Counted from the first letter of the stretch, positions 27,365-38,016 are shown. The stretch: DNA of 64,000 bases from Rickettsiales bacterium (GCA_024304995.1 JAMWZD010000002.1:372001-436000), one strand, 5' to 3'. Notes: a model not told the origin generated them from the sequence alone. Numbers and translations are program-made.

Positions 27365-28354
27365 TTAATGCTGCTCAAGATGTGCTTTTAATAGCGCAAT
27401 CGCTTTATGATCCGCTTTGGAGGATGGCAGGGTTTTCAGACTGTCGATATCATGCCAATCTTTAGTATTCTCTGCTTCAGTGTCGCAAAGATATACTATG
27501 CCATCAAGTGTGAAGTGAGAATATTTTTGCTCGATTCCGCCAATTAACGTCATCTCTGAAAGTGATATATCGTGGTATGATGTATCCTCACGGGGGATTT
27601 CGACAAAGCCATATAATCCACCGAGAAATTGTGTAGTGCGCGGTTTCATATGATAATGACTTCCACTACGCAGAATAATAATATTCTTCTTTCGCACAGG
27701 CACTGTCTTTTTTGATTTTTTCTCTGGGTAGAGTTCAGGGCTTTCTTTACCCTTGCAATGGCGATTAACTGGGCACAGCAGGCATTTTGGCTGCTTTGGA
27801 GTGCAGATGGTGGCGCCAATATCCATCATTGCCTGATTATAGTCAAAGCTCTGCTTTGTATCTAAATAATGTTCAGCGCAATTCCACAATTCCGCTTCAT
27901 TCATGCTGTTAGATGCGGTTAAACGGTGCAATACACGTTTCACATTGGCTTCCATAATAGGCACAGCACGCCCAAAGCCGAAGCAGGCTACGGCATGTGC
28001 CGTGTTCTTGCCAATGCCTGGCAGGTGCAACAATTCTTCTACAGAATCTGGCAGGGCAGGGGCGGCAAGCTGCGCTGCTTTGTGCAGGTTGCGGGCGCGG
28101 GAATAATATCCCAGTCCTTCCCAGCATTTTAACACTGCTTCCTGTGGCGCATCTGCAAGTGCTTGCAGGGTTGGGAAGCGTTCAAGAAAAGGGAAATAAT
28201 AACGTTGCAACACAGTGCTGACCTGTGTCTGCTGCAGCATCACCTCGCTAATATAGATGTGATACGCATCATCCGTGTTGCGCCACGGCAGGTCTTTTCG
28301 TCCATGTGTCTTATACCATGCAGCAATATCTGCGTGATATTGCGTGTTATTCAT
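27365..28354 (-). CDS. mutY: Adenine DNA glycosylase MutY with unusual active-site residues
   Basis: MutY removes adenine mispaired with 8-oxoguanine. The 329-residue protein has EVMLQQTQV with the catalytic Glu, the helix-hairpin-helix LPGIGKNTAHAVACFGFG, four 4Fe-4S cysteines spaced C-x6-C-x2-C-x5-C (CTPKQPKCLLCPVNRHC), and a C-terminal NUDIX-like 8-oxoG-recognition domain (FLGGLYGFVEIPRED). Two positions differ from E. coli MutY: the catalytic Asp of ILDGNVKRV is Glu here (IMEANVKRV), and the Ser of GVGRSTAGA is Asn (GIGKNTAHA). Its start overlaps the end of the permease gene by 8 bp. Confidence 0.9.
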   Translation of the reverse strand: MNNTQYHADIAAWYKTHGRKDLPWRNTDDAYHIYISEVMLQQTQVSTVLQRYYFPFLERFPTLQALADAPQEAVLKCWEGLGYYSRARNLHKAAQLAAPALPDSVEELLHLPGIGKNTAHAVACFGFGRAVPIMEANVKRVLHRLTASNSMNEAELWNCAEHYLDTKQSFDYNQAMMDIGATICTPKQPKCLLCPVNRHCKGKESPELYPEKKSKKTVPVRKKNIIILRSGSHYHMKPRTTQFLGGLYGFVEIPREDTSYHDISLSEMTLIGGIEQKYSHFTLDGIVYLCDTEAENTKDWHDIDSLKTLPSSKADHKAIALLKAHLEQH

Positions 28355-30905
28355 TGCGCAAGAAGTCTATTGGACGGGAAGCGGAGATGACGCGAATCAA
28401 CCATTGGCTCAATCCTGCCACCAGCACAATGCCAAATATTATCGCACCAATGTAAATTTCAGGGATAAACAGCCAGGCGGGCAGGCTCATAATGTCTGCC
28501 AGAGCGTAAGATAATAATGTGCCGAGCAACAATGCAAAGGACACACCAACCAGACACAGCCAGAACATCTCACGAAGCACAATACCGCGAATGGCCTGTC
28601 TGCTTTGCCCAAGCACGTTCAGTAACATGCTTTCATAGGCGCGACTGCGAAGCGAGCTTCCCAGACTGCCAAAAATGACGAAAATGCCTGCAATTACCGT
28701 TAATGCCGCGACGACCAGAATCAGCAGCGCGACCGAGCCGAACAATCCAGAAACGCGCTTTAATGTTTCTTTAATGCGGATAACGGAAACGCTTGGATAA
28801 TCCTGCAATAAATCCCGTAACACATCCATTTCATATGCATCATCAATATGCACGGTTCCAATATACATGGGTGTGAAATCTGCTAAGGCATTAGGGGAGA
28901 GAATAATGCCAAAATTCATCTGTAATGTTGTCCAGTTGATTTCCCGAAGGCTTGCAACACGCGCAGTGATATTCTGCCCCAGCACATTGAAGGTGAGCCT
29001 GTCACCCATTTTGATGCCCATACCTTCCGCAAGTTCCGCCCCGAAAGAAACCAGCGGTTCACCATCATATCCTTCTTCCCACCATTCACCTTCTGCAAGT
29101 GAGTTATTGTCAGGTGGATCATTCCTGAAAGTGATGCCGCGCTCGCCCTGCAAAGCCCAGCGCACTTTTGGATCCACCATAGCTGGCGTGAGTGGTTTGC
29201 CGTTCAACTGTGTAATGCGTCCACGAATCATGGGAGTGAGATTTAGTGAAGTCACCCCTTCTTTTGAAGAAATATCAGACTGAATCTGTTCATATTGATA
29301 TGGCTGAATATCAATCAGGAAAAAATCAGGTGCTTGCTCTGGTGGTTGATAACGCAATTGCTGATAAAAATTGATCGCAATAATAGCAAGTGCGGTCATT
29401 AGCGTCAGGCTTAATCCCAAAGACAAAGAGAAACTGGTGGTTATTGCGCCTTTGCGCGAGAGATTTTTCAGTGCCATACGATTGCTGACAGAAAGTGACT
29501 GTCCGCCAGCCACATTGCGACAAATGCGTTTCACCAGGTATGCAACTAACCAGAATGCCGCAGCCGATGCACCAAATGCCCCAAAGAAAATGGCTGTTAA
29601 TATAAGATTATCCACAAAATAAATAGTAAGTGCAATAATGCCAATAATAATAGCTATCAGCAGCAGCATCAAAGCTGCAGAAAACTGCAATCTTACTGCA
29701 TGTTGCACAGCGCTATATCGCAATAATGTTGTTGCGCGGGTTTTTACAGCGCTGAGCAGTGCAGGCGCAGCAAATAATATAGTGGTGAGTATGCCATATG
29801 CCACGGCAACAATAACAGGAAATGCAGACAGGCTGCCATCTGCTGGGATGGGCAGGCTGTCTTTGAATACAGTTAAAATGGTTTGCTGCGCGGCAACGGC
29901 AAGCGCAATAGCGATGGCAACGGAAATAATGCATAGAACACTAAGCTGAATGGCATAAATCCATAATGCATCTTTCTGAGTTGCGCCAAGACATTTCAAC
30001 CGCGCAACAGACAGTAAGCGTGTGGAGAGATAGTTCTTGGTCGCATTCGCAATGCCTACTCCACCAATTAACAGGGTGGATAAAGCTGCAAAGGTTAAAA
30101 ACATGCCAAGCCTGTCTAATGCCCGTTTTAAGCCAGGCGCAGCATCATCATTTGTGCGCATCTGGAAGCTACCATTATTATATTCATCCATCAGCGCTTT
30201 TTCGACAGCATTCACATTTGTTCCCGCATCAGCTTTAAGCAACATAATGTAATTGATCATGCTGCCATAACGCACCAGACCAGTGTCCTGCAATGCATCA
30301 CGTGAAATCATTAATCGTGGCCCGAGACTATAATTTGCGCCCAGCCTGTCTGGTTCTGTTTCAATGATTGCGCGCAGTTCAAAGAGTTGTTCACCAATAA
30401 AAATAGAATCACCAAGTGCAAGCCCCAGAACGCTCAGCAATTCTTTTTCAACTGCAGTGCCATATTGCTCACCCTGTTTGCCATATAATGCATCATAGCT
30501 TAGCGATGGCTCTGTCACAAACTCACCTGCCAGAGGATAAGTGTCAGGCACTGCTTTTAATTCTGCGATTTGTGAATTAATAGCGTCAGTGTTGTTTTTA
30601 TCGGGTTCAGCCACTCTTGCCATAGTGCGCAATGTGGCATATTCCAGCGTATCACCCTTGCTTTGCATATAGGCTTTGGCATCATCTGGCATGGGTTCAT
30701 ATAAAGTGCGAACCAGAATATCTCCGCCAAGCAGACTATCAGCATTATTTGCAATGCCGCGCTGGGCTGAGGAAAGCAACAATCCAATTGCCGCAATTGC
30801 CATAACACCCAGAATCAGTGAAAATATAAAAATGCTGAAATGGCGTGCAGACCCGCGCAAATCTCGTATGGCAATGCGGGACAATGTGCTGAAAGAGGCG
30901 CTCAT
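28347..30905 (-). CDS. FtsX-family ABC permease, YbbP-like
   Basis: An 852-residue inner-membrane protein with the double FtsX/MacB architecture of YbbP. There is an N-terminal helix (HFSIFIFSLILGVMAIAAIGLL), a large periplasmic domain, three or four helices near 255-390, two helices near 405-455, a second periplasmic domain, and a C-terminal group of three helices ending DIMSLPAWLFIPEIYIGAIIFGIVLVAGLSQWLI. The start overlaps the ATPase stop (ATGA). Beside tesA and the ATPase it reproduces the E. coli tesA-ybbA-ybbP order. The substrate is unknown; mechanotransmission rather than import is expected for this superfamily. Confidence 0.85.
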   Translation of the reverse strand: MSASFSTLSRIAIRDLRGSARHFSIFIFSLILGVMAIAAIGLLLSSAQRGIANNADSLLGGDILVRTLYEPMPDDAKAYMQSKGDTLEYATLRTMARVAEPDKNNTDAINSQIAELKAVPDTYPLAGEFVTEPSLSYDALYGKQGEQYGTAVEKELLSVLGLALGDSIFIGEQLFELRAIIETEPDRLGANYSLGPRLMISRDALQDTGLVRYGSMINYIMLLKADAGTNVNAVEKALMDEYNNGSFQMRTNDDAAPGLKRALDRLGMFLTFAALSTLLIGGVGIANATKNYLSTRLLSVARLKCLGATQKDALWIYAIQLSVLCIISVAIAIALAVAAQQTILTVFKDSLPIPADGSLSAFPVIVAVAYGILTTILFAAPALLSAVKTRATTLLRYSAVQHAVRLQFSAALMLLLIAIIIGIIALTIYFVDNLILTAIFFGAFGASAAAFWLVAYLVKRICRNVAGGQSLSVSNRMALKNLSRKGAITTSFSLSLGLSLTLMTALAIIAINFYQQLRYQPPEQAPDFFLIDIQPYQYEQIQSDISSKEGVTSLNLTPMIRGRITQLNGKPLTPAMVDPKVRWALQGERGITFRNDPPDNNSLAEGEWWEEGYDGEPLVSFGAELAEGMGIKMGDRLTFNVLGQNITARVASLREINWTTLQMNFGIILSPNALADFTPMYIGTVHIDDAYEMDVLRDLLQDYPSVSVIRIKETLKRVSGLFGSVALLILVVAALTVIAGIFVIFGSLGSSLRSRAYESMLLNVLGQSRQAIRGIVLREMFWLCLVGVSFALLLGTLLSYALADIMSLPAWLFIPEIYIGAIIFGIVLVAGLSQWLIRVISASRPIDFLRNE

Positions 30906-31624
30906 GAGCGATGCTCTTTGATTGTTTCAATCCCGCCATCACACATATGGATCTGCATATCACATTGCGCAGCCAGCGCTTCATCATGTGTGATCAACAG
31001 CAACGTGGAATTGTTGTGTTGCTGCATGTCAAACAACATATCAATGATAAGCTGCCCTGTGGTTTGATCCAGATTTCCTGTAGGTTCATCCGCCAGCATA
31101 ATATCAGGCGTAGTAATGCAGGCACGGGCAATAGCAGTGCGCTGTTGTTCTCCGCCTGAGAGTTGCGCGGGGTAATGATGCAGGCGATGCTTCAGCCCGA
31201 CTGACTCCAGCATTTTTTCTGCTTTGCTGTAAATATCTTTTTCGTTGCTGCGCAGTTCCAGAGGCAAGGCAACATTTTCCAGCGCATTCATGGTAGGCAT
31301 CAGATGAAATTCCTGAAATACAATGCCAATATGTGCATTTCTAAAAGCTGTCAGTGCATTATCATCCTTATTATGTATCTCTGTATCGTGAATCCGCAAC
31401 GTGCCAGCGCTTGGGCGCTCCAACCCTGCCAGCAACATTAGTAAAGAGGTCTTTCCCGAACCTGACGGACCTGTAATGGCGATTTTTTTGCCTTTTGGCA
31501 CAGAAAATGTTATATTCTTTATAATATCAACCACGCCATCACTGGATGGCAGACTTAAGGATAATTCTTCTGCTATGATTATTTTATCATCATTACCATC
31601 GTTACGTTCTACGTTTTCGCTCAC
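30902..31624 (-). CDS. ybbA: ABC transporter ATPase, YbbA/LolD-like
   Basis: A 240-residue ATPase of the MacB/LolD/YbbA group. Walker A is [10 protein letters not shown] loop VFQEFHLMP, signature [14 protein letters not shown], Walker [13 protein letters not shown], and switch His in LLITHDEAL. It starts at a GTG preceded by AGGA; no nearby ATG exists in frame. It overlaps its permease by 4 bp. The 5' end overlaps the divergent tesA start by 50 bp. The pairing with tesA on the other side supports the YbbA assignment over LolD. Confidence 0.85.
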   Translation of the reverse strand: MSENVERNDGNDDKIIIAEELSLSLPSSDGVVDIIKNITFSVPKGKKIAITGPSGSGKTSLLMLLAGLERPSAGTLRIHDTEIHNKDDNALTAFRNAHIGIVFQEFHLMPTMNALENVALPLELRSNEKDIYSKAEKMLESVGLKHRLHHYPAQLSGGEQQRTAIARACITTPDIMLADEPTGNLDQTTGQLIIDMLFDMQQHNNSTLLLITHDEALAAQCDMQIHMCDGGIETIKEHRS

Positions 31625-32486
31625 TTGTTTACTATCCTGCTTTGTCGTTGCCTCGTCACTGCCTATATGGGGCGCTTATGCAGAAAATCAACCTCAATCT
31701 TTAGTGGAATATTGGGGGGAAGAAGATTTTGATGTAGAACAAATGACCGTATATAATCTTCCGCCAACGCGTGTTATGTTTGTTGGTGATAGTATTTTAG
31801 CAGGGTACGGTTTGGATGACCCAGAAGAAAATAATATCGTTGCTCAGATAGAAAGTAATCTTAAAGAAAATTACTCCACCGAATTTAGAGAAATACGAAT
31901 TAAAAACTTTTCTATTTCGGGGGAGACAACTTCTGGTATGGTGTCACGTATGCGTCAGGTGGTGGCAGCGCAGCCAGATATTGTGGTGCTTGCAATAGGC
32001 GGGAATGATGCGCTCAGAGGGGTTGATCCTGATGTGCTTTATAACAATTTGAATATTATCCTGAATGACCTGAACCGAGCAGGGATATATGTATTATTTG
32101 CAGGTATGCAGTCACCTCCAAATTATGGCTATACCTATATGTCTAAGTTTAACAGTGTATATGCAAAGCTGGCAGAACAGTATCCTGTAGTGTTTATGCC
32201 ATTTTTACTTGAAGGCGTTGCAGCAAATCGTGATTTAAATCAGGATGATGGTATACACCCGAATCACTTTGGCGCTTCAATTATTGCAGATAATCTGCTC
32301 GAATATTTGCGCAAAATGATTAAAGCGATGCAAAAAGAAAAAGCAAAACGTGTTCACGAAAATCGTTTAGCAGAAATTGAAAGAATTAATCAGCAGCGCA
32401 AAGCAAAACGCGAACAAAAACAGCGTGAATATGATCTGCGCAAGCAAAAGCTGAAGCGCAAATATGAAAACAGCCTGAAAAAATAG
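31575..32486 (+). CDS. tesA: TesA-like GDSL arylesterase/thioesterase I with charged C-terminal tail
   Basis: A periplasmic SGNH hydrolase acting on acyl esters or thioesters. The ATG at 31575 gives a long signal sequence ([21 protein letters not shown]) and 303 residues. Active-site blocks are VMFVGDSILAGYGL (nucleophile Ser), SISGETTSGM, IVVLAIGGNDALRG (Gly and Asn) and DGIHPNHFGASIIA (Asp and His). After the domain comes a tail of about 55 residues, strongly basic and coiled-coil-like (ENRLAEIERINQQRKAKREQ), which E. coli TesA lacks. The start overlaps the divergent ATPase gene by 50 bp; no later in-frame start would keep the signal peptide. Confidence 0.88.
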   Translation: MIILSSLPSLRSTFSLTCLLSCFVVASSLPIWGAYAENQPQSLVEYWGEEDFDVEQMTVYNLPPTRVMFVGDSILAGYGLDDPEENNIVAQIESNLKENYSTEFREIRIKNFSISGETTSGMVSRMRQVVAAQPDIVVLAIGGNDALRGVDPDVLYNNLNIILNDLNRAGIYVLFAGMQSPPNYGYTYMSKFNSVYAKLAEQYPVVFMPFLLEGVAANRDLNQDDGIHPNHFGASIIADNLLEYLRKMIKAMQKEKAKRVHENRLAEIERINQQRKAKREQKQREYDLRKQKLKRKYENSLKK

Positions 32487-32496
32487 TAATATGGTG

Positions 32497-32521
32497 CCGC
32501 GCAGCGTGACAAGCTGTGCGG
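32497..32521 (+). terminator. Hairpin after tesA, weak terminator
   Basis: CCGCGCAGC and GCTGTGCGG form a 9-bp stem (one G-T pair) with loop GTGACAA, followed by CTTTCATT rather than a full T run. It lies 11 bp after the tesA stop and about 50 bp before thiC. It does not resemble a TPP riboswitch. Confidence 0.45.
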
Positions 32522-32544
32522 CTTTCATTATAGTGATGTCATAA

Positions 32545-34479
<1,935 letters not shown>

Positions 34480-34485
34480 TGTTAA

Positions 34486-34519
34486 TTTCCACACACAGTT
34501 ATAAAACTGTGTGTGGAAA
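34486..34519. terminator. Perfect 15-bp hairpin after thiC, bidirectional
   Basis: TTTCCACACACAGTT and its exact complement are separated by the loop ATAA. It lies 7 bp after the thiC stop and 20 bp from the stop of the convergent gene at 34540. The A/T edges of the stem could serve termination in both directions, although a strong T run is lacking. Confidence 0.55.
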
Positions 34520-34539
34520 AATAATATTTATTAGAATTA

Positions 34540-35037
34540 TTAAATTCTTCGTTTGATTTCTGTTTTGTATTCTTTTGGTAAGAAATTAGTCACCTCAATA
34601 ATAAGATCAGATATTTTCTTGTATTGAAAACTTTTTGCATTTGAATATGTGTAATCTTTATTTAATTCATGAATTACATTAATACGAGTTTTTGAGTTAG
34701 GAATTTTCCCGTATTGTGCCAAAAAAGTTGATAGTTGATTATATAACTCTTTGTAGAGTTTTGTTTCATAATCCAAAGGCGAAAACCATTCTGAAAGTTT
34801 TTCTTCCGTTTTTCTTCCGTCCATTTGGTTATAATTTTTAAGATAACATTCAGCATCCATATCCTCATATCCACAAAATTTAGATGGTGCGAAAGACCAG
34901 CCTAAATCTCTATCGTTACAGGCATACCAAGAACGGACGAGCCCAAGCCTATTTTGCAATTCATTACTATGATCTATTTCAATGCGAAAGTTATCAATGT
35001 TGTATACAATACTGTCTAAATTATTAATCAATTTCAT
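34540..35037 (-). CDS. AT-rich orphan gene between two perfect palindromes
   Basis: I cannot assign this 165-residue soluble protein. It is AT-rich in contrast to thiC and the FadN-like gene, which suggests recent acquisition. A conserved-looking core is VRSWYACNDRDLGWSFAPSK, then FCGYEDMDAECYL; the C-terminal half is helical and basic, ending NFLPKEYKTEIKRRI. AGGAA lies just before the ATG. The 3' end faces the 15-bp hairpin at 34486 and the 5' end is 18 bp from the 46-bp palindrome at 35055, which overlaps its probable promoter. Confidence 0.65.
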   Translation of the reverse strand: MKLINNLDSIVYNIDNFRIEIDHSNELQNRLGLVRSWYACNDRDLGWSFAPSKFCGYEDMDAECYLKNYNQMDGRKTEEKLSEWFSPLDYETKLYKELYNQLSTFLAQYGKIPNSKTRINVIHELNKDYTYSNAKSFQYKKISDLIIEVTNFLPKEYKTEIKRRI

Positions 35038-35054
35038 AATATATTCCTATAGTG

Positions 35055-35100
35055 TTTTATCTAATTCATGTACTTCTTGAAGTACATGAATTAGATAAAA
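35055..35100. repeat. Perfect 46-bp palindrome, candidate operator
   Basis: Two exact 22-bp arms, beginning TTTTATCTAATTCATG and continuing to TACTTC, are separated only by TT. It lies 18 bp upstream of the start at 35037. The outer edge of one arm supplies the likely -10 box of that gene, so transcription would start inside the palindrome. That favours a DNA-binding site over an RNA hairpin. Confidence 0.75.
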
Positions 35101-35120
35101 TGATTAGATTGCATTGTCAA
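35092..35120 (-). promoter_or_regulatory. Probable sigma-70 promoter of the orphan gene
   Basis: On the minus strand a perfect TTGACA (35120-35115) is followed after exactly 17 bp by TATCTA (35097-35092). The -35 is ideal, the -10 is moderate. The -10 and the expected start point are inside the 46-bp palindrome. Confidence 0.5.
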
Positions 35121-35207
35121 CTGCATAATTGAGATGAATAGGTTTATTTTAATTCTCTGGTCATATATTATTGCTAGAAAGTACAATTTAAAATCTCGGA
35201 GCAACCC

Positions 35208-37703
35208 ATGACACAACCAGACACAATCAACACAGTAGCAGTTTTAGGATCAGGCGTGATGGGGGCGGGGATTGCGGCGTTGCTTGCCAACGCGGGCTGC
35301 AAAGTGCATTTGCTGGATATTGTGCCGAAGGATGCACAAGACCGCAATGCGCTTGCCAAAGCAGGCATTGAAAAACAGCTAAAAGCCAAACCTGCGGGCG
35401 GATTTACGCACCCTCGCAATGCAAAGCGTGTGACCCCTGGCAATCTGGAAGATGATTTGGATGTGCTTGCCGAATGTGACTGGATTGTTGAAGTCGTCAT
35501 TGAAGATGTGGACATCAAACAAGCGACCTACAAAAAAATTGACGCGCACCGAAAGAAGGGTTCGCTGGTGTCTTCCAACACGTCCACTTTGCCGTTGCAT
35601 GTGTTGATTGACGGCTTGCCAGACAGCTTTAAGGCAGATTTCTGCATCACACACTTCTTTAACCCACCACGCTTTTTGCCGTTGCTGGAAGTGACAGGCG
35701 GGGAGCATTGCAAGGCTGAACATATTGAACGCATCACCGAATTTGCGGATATGAAACTTGGCAAAGGCGTGGTGCATTGTAAGGATACGCCAGGCTTCCT
35801 TGCCAACCGCATCGGCATTTTCTGGATGCTGGTCGGTTTGAAAGAGGCGCTTGAATTGGGCATAGATGTCGAAGATGCAGACGCTGTCATGAGCCGCCCC
35901 GTGGGCATTCCGAAGACAGCATTATTCGGCTTGTTTGATCTTATCGGCATTGACTTAATGCCACACATTGCCAAAGCCATGTTGGCAACATTGCCAGAAA
36001 ATGACCGCTTCCGCGAGATTTATGAAGAGCCAGAAATGGTGAAAACCATGATTGCGGAAGGCTATACTGGGCGCAAGGGCAAAGGCGGTTTTTATAAGCT
36101 GGACAAAACAGACGGCAAAAAAGTGAAGCTGGCGAAGGATTTGCAATCGGGTGATTATGCGGTGGCTAAGAAATCTACACTTGAAAGTGTGGATGCCGCG
36201 CGGGCAGGGCTGGCAGCATTAATTTCTCACGATGATATTGGCGGGCAGTTTGCCAAGCACGTGCTGGTGCAGACGTTGCATTATGCTGCGTCCTTAGTGC
36301 CTGAAATTTCTGATGATATTTTGAATATTGATGAAGCCATGCGCCTCGGCTTTGCATGGAAATATGGACCGTTTGAATTGATAGACAAACTCTCCACGAA
36401 AGAGCAGACAGGCGCAGATGTGCTGATTGCCGCGTGCGAGGAAGCGGGGCTGGACGTGCCACCACTCTTAAAAGCGGCAAGTGGCAAGACGTTCTATAAC
36501 TCCCCCCTTGAGGGGGAGTCGAAGAGCGGAAGCGATTCGGTGGGGGGGAATAAGCCAGTGCATGATACCCCCCACCAAAACGGCAACGCCGTTTTGACTC
36601 CCCCTCAAGGGGGGAGTTATCTTACCTTGAGGGGCGAGTATGCACCAATACATATCCCAACTGATAAATATATGCTGGCAGATGTCACACTTGGCAAAAA
36701 ACCTGTGCTGAAAAATGCTGGCGGGCAATTGTGGGATTTGGGGGATGGCGTGGCGTGTCTGCAATTCACCACCAAAATGAACACCATTGATGATCAGGTG
36801 TTGGAAATGATGGTAAAGTCTGTTCACGCCGTGAAGCAGAATTTCAAAGGACTGGTGATTGCCACGGATGCAGACCAATTCTCACTGGGTGCAAATTTGG
36901 GCTTTTTGATGTATCTCGCCAATCTGGCAGACTGGAAAACAATTTCACAAGTGATTAAAGGCGGACAGAACGCAGTGATGGGGCTGAAATATGCGCCGTT
37001 CCCTGTAGTGGCTGCCATGAACGGCATGGCGCTGGGTGGCGGGTGCGAAACCGCGCTGCATTGTGATGCGGTGCAGGCGCATATTGAATCTTATCCTGGT
37101 TTGGTGGAAGTGGGTGTTGGCTTAATCCCCGGTTGGGGCGGGTGCAAGGAGATGCTGCTGCGCCATCAGGCACTGGCAGATAAGGTGAAGGCGGAAGTGA
37201 TGAGTGGCAAGAAGCCATCTGCATTAATGCCGCAAGGGCCAATGCCCGTTGTATCACAAAGTTTTGAGAAAATCATGCTGGCGCAGGTGGCAAAATCTGC
37301 TGAAGAAGCGCGTGAGATGCTGATTTTAAACGATGCCAGCCGCATTTCCATGAACCGCAAGCGCGTACTGCCAGATGCAAAGGCGTTATGTTTAGAACTG
37401 GCGGAAGGTTATGTTGCGCCAGAACCTGCAACGATACATTTAGCAGGGGAAACTGCAAAAACGGCATTGCTGATGGCAGTGGATGGTTTTAAAGAACAAG
37501 GCAAAGCCACACCACATGATGTGACCATTGGGCAGCATTTGGCAGAGGTGCTGAGTGGGGGTGACACCACCATGGCAGATGAAGTGAGCGAGCAGGACTT
37601 GCTTGACCTTGAACATGATATGTTTATGGAATTGGTGAAAACCAAACCATCGCGTGACCGCATTCAGCATATGTTAGAGACGAACAAACCGCTGCGGAAT
37701 TAA
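35208..37703 (+). CDS. FadN-like 3-hydroxyacyl-CoA dehydrogenase/enoyl-CoA hydratase with in-frame palindrome insertion
   Basis: A bifunctional beta-oxidation enzyme of 831 residues. The order is dehydrogenase first, hydratase second, as in FadN and unlike FadB/FadJ. The NAD-binding domain starts VAVLGSGVMGAGIAALLANA, then LVSSNTSTLPL, ITHFFNPPRFLPLLEV and the dehydrogenase C-terminal domains to about residue 425. The crotonase half starts near 500 and includes FPVVAAMNGMALGGGCETALHCD and EVGVGLIPGWGG. Residues about 430-471 (SPLEGESKSGSD...) are translated from a 125-bp palindrome in the linker; without them the length is near 790. GGAG precedes the ATG. Electrons would pass through ETF to the ETF-QO at 5466. 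Confidence 0.92.
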   Translation: MTQPDTINTVAVLGSGVMGAGIAALLANAGCKVHLLDIVPKDAQDRNALAKAGIEKQLKAKPAGGFTHPRNAKRVTPGNLEDDLDVLAECDWIVEVVIEDVDIKQATYKKIDAHRKKGSLVSSNTSTLPLHVLIDGLPDSFKADFCITHFFNPPRFLPLLEVTGGEHCKAEHIERITEFADMKLGKGVVHCKDTPGFLANRIGIFWMLVGLKEALELGIDVEDADAVMSRPVGIPKTALFGLFDLIGIDLMPHIAKAMLATLPENDRFREIYEEPEMVKTMIAEGYTGRKGKGGFYKLDKTDGKKVKLAKDLQSGDYAVAKKSTLESVDAARAGLAALISHDDIGGQFAKHVLVQTLHYAASLVPEISDDILNIDEAMRLGFAWKYGPFELIDKLSTKEQTGADVLIAACEEAGLDVPPLLKAASGKTFYNSPLEGESKSGSDSVGGNKPVHDTPHQNGNAVLTPPQGGSYLTLRGEYAPIHIPTDKYMLADVTLGKKPVLKNAGGQLWDLGDGVACLQFTTKMNTIDDQVLEMMVKSVHAVKQNFKGLVIATDADQFSLGANLGFLMYLANLADWKTISQVIKGGQNAVMGLKYAPFPVVAAMNGMALGGGCETALHCDAVQAHIESYPGLVEVGVGLIPGWGGCKEMLLRHQALADKVKAEVMSGKKPSALMPQGPMPVVSQSFEKIMLAQVAKSAEEAREMLILNDASRISMNRKRVLPDAKALCLELAEGYVAPEPATIHLAGETAKTALLMAVDGFKEQGKATPHDVTIGQHLAEVLSGGDTTMADEVSEQDLLDLEHDMFMELVKTKPSRDRIQHMLETNKPLRN
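36496..36620. repeat. 125-bp palindromic element inserted in frame in a coding gene
   Basis: The 25-bp ends are exact inverted copies (36496-36520 starting ATAACTCCCCCCTTG, and 36596-36620). Inside, CGGTGGGGGG and CCCCCCACCA pair, and AAAACGG/CCGTTTT makes a smaller hairpin. The reading frame of the FadN-like gene passes through without a stop. Confidence 0.9.
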
Positions 37704-37704
37704 C

Positions 37705-38016
37705 ATGTCGCTGCGAGGAACTGACAAGGAAGAAAAAGCAAGAAAGCTAAGTCCATTTCAATATTCTGCAGAGAATTTTTTTCGCTCGTCTGCATGGTAT
37801 GTGGTCTTTATGAGTTGTTTTTTCTTGCTTTACGTCCCCGAAATATCTGCGTTATTGCAAGAGTTTACCAAAGATATGCCTGACAGGCATACCAAAAGTA
37901 ATATTTTTATGATTGGAATTATAGTGTACTGCGTTTCTGTAATCACAATACCTGTTAGTCTATATTATTTATTGTGCCGCTATTTACGAAAGAGGCACAA
38001 TAAAAGGCTGTTTTAA
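37705..38016 (+). CDS. Unknown two-helix membrane protein
   Basis: A 103-residue protein with no known family. It starts one base after the FadN-like stop, so it is probably translated from the same mRNA. A charged N-terminus (MSLRGTDKEEKARKLSPFQY) is followed by two membrane helices (AWYVVFMSCFFLLYVPEISAL; IFMIGIIVYCVSVITIPVSLYYLLC) and a basic tail KRHNKRLF. Composition is more AT-rich than the preceding gene. Confidence 0.65.
   Translation: MSLRGTDKEEKARKLSPFQYSAENFFRSSAWYVVFMSCFFLLYVPEISALLQEFTKDMPDRHTKSNIFMIGIIVYCVSVITIPVSLYYLLCRYLRKRHNKRLF

Noticed and set aside
31401-31574. N-terminal extension of the TesA frame into the ATPase gene
   Set aside because: The frame is open only because it is antisense to the conserved ATPase coding region; the signal peptide starts after the ATG at 31575.
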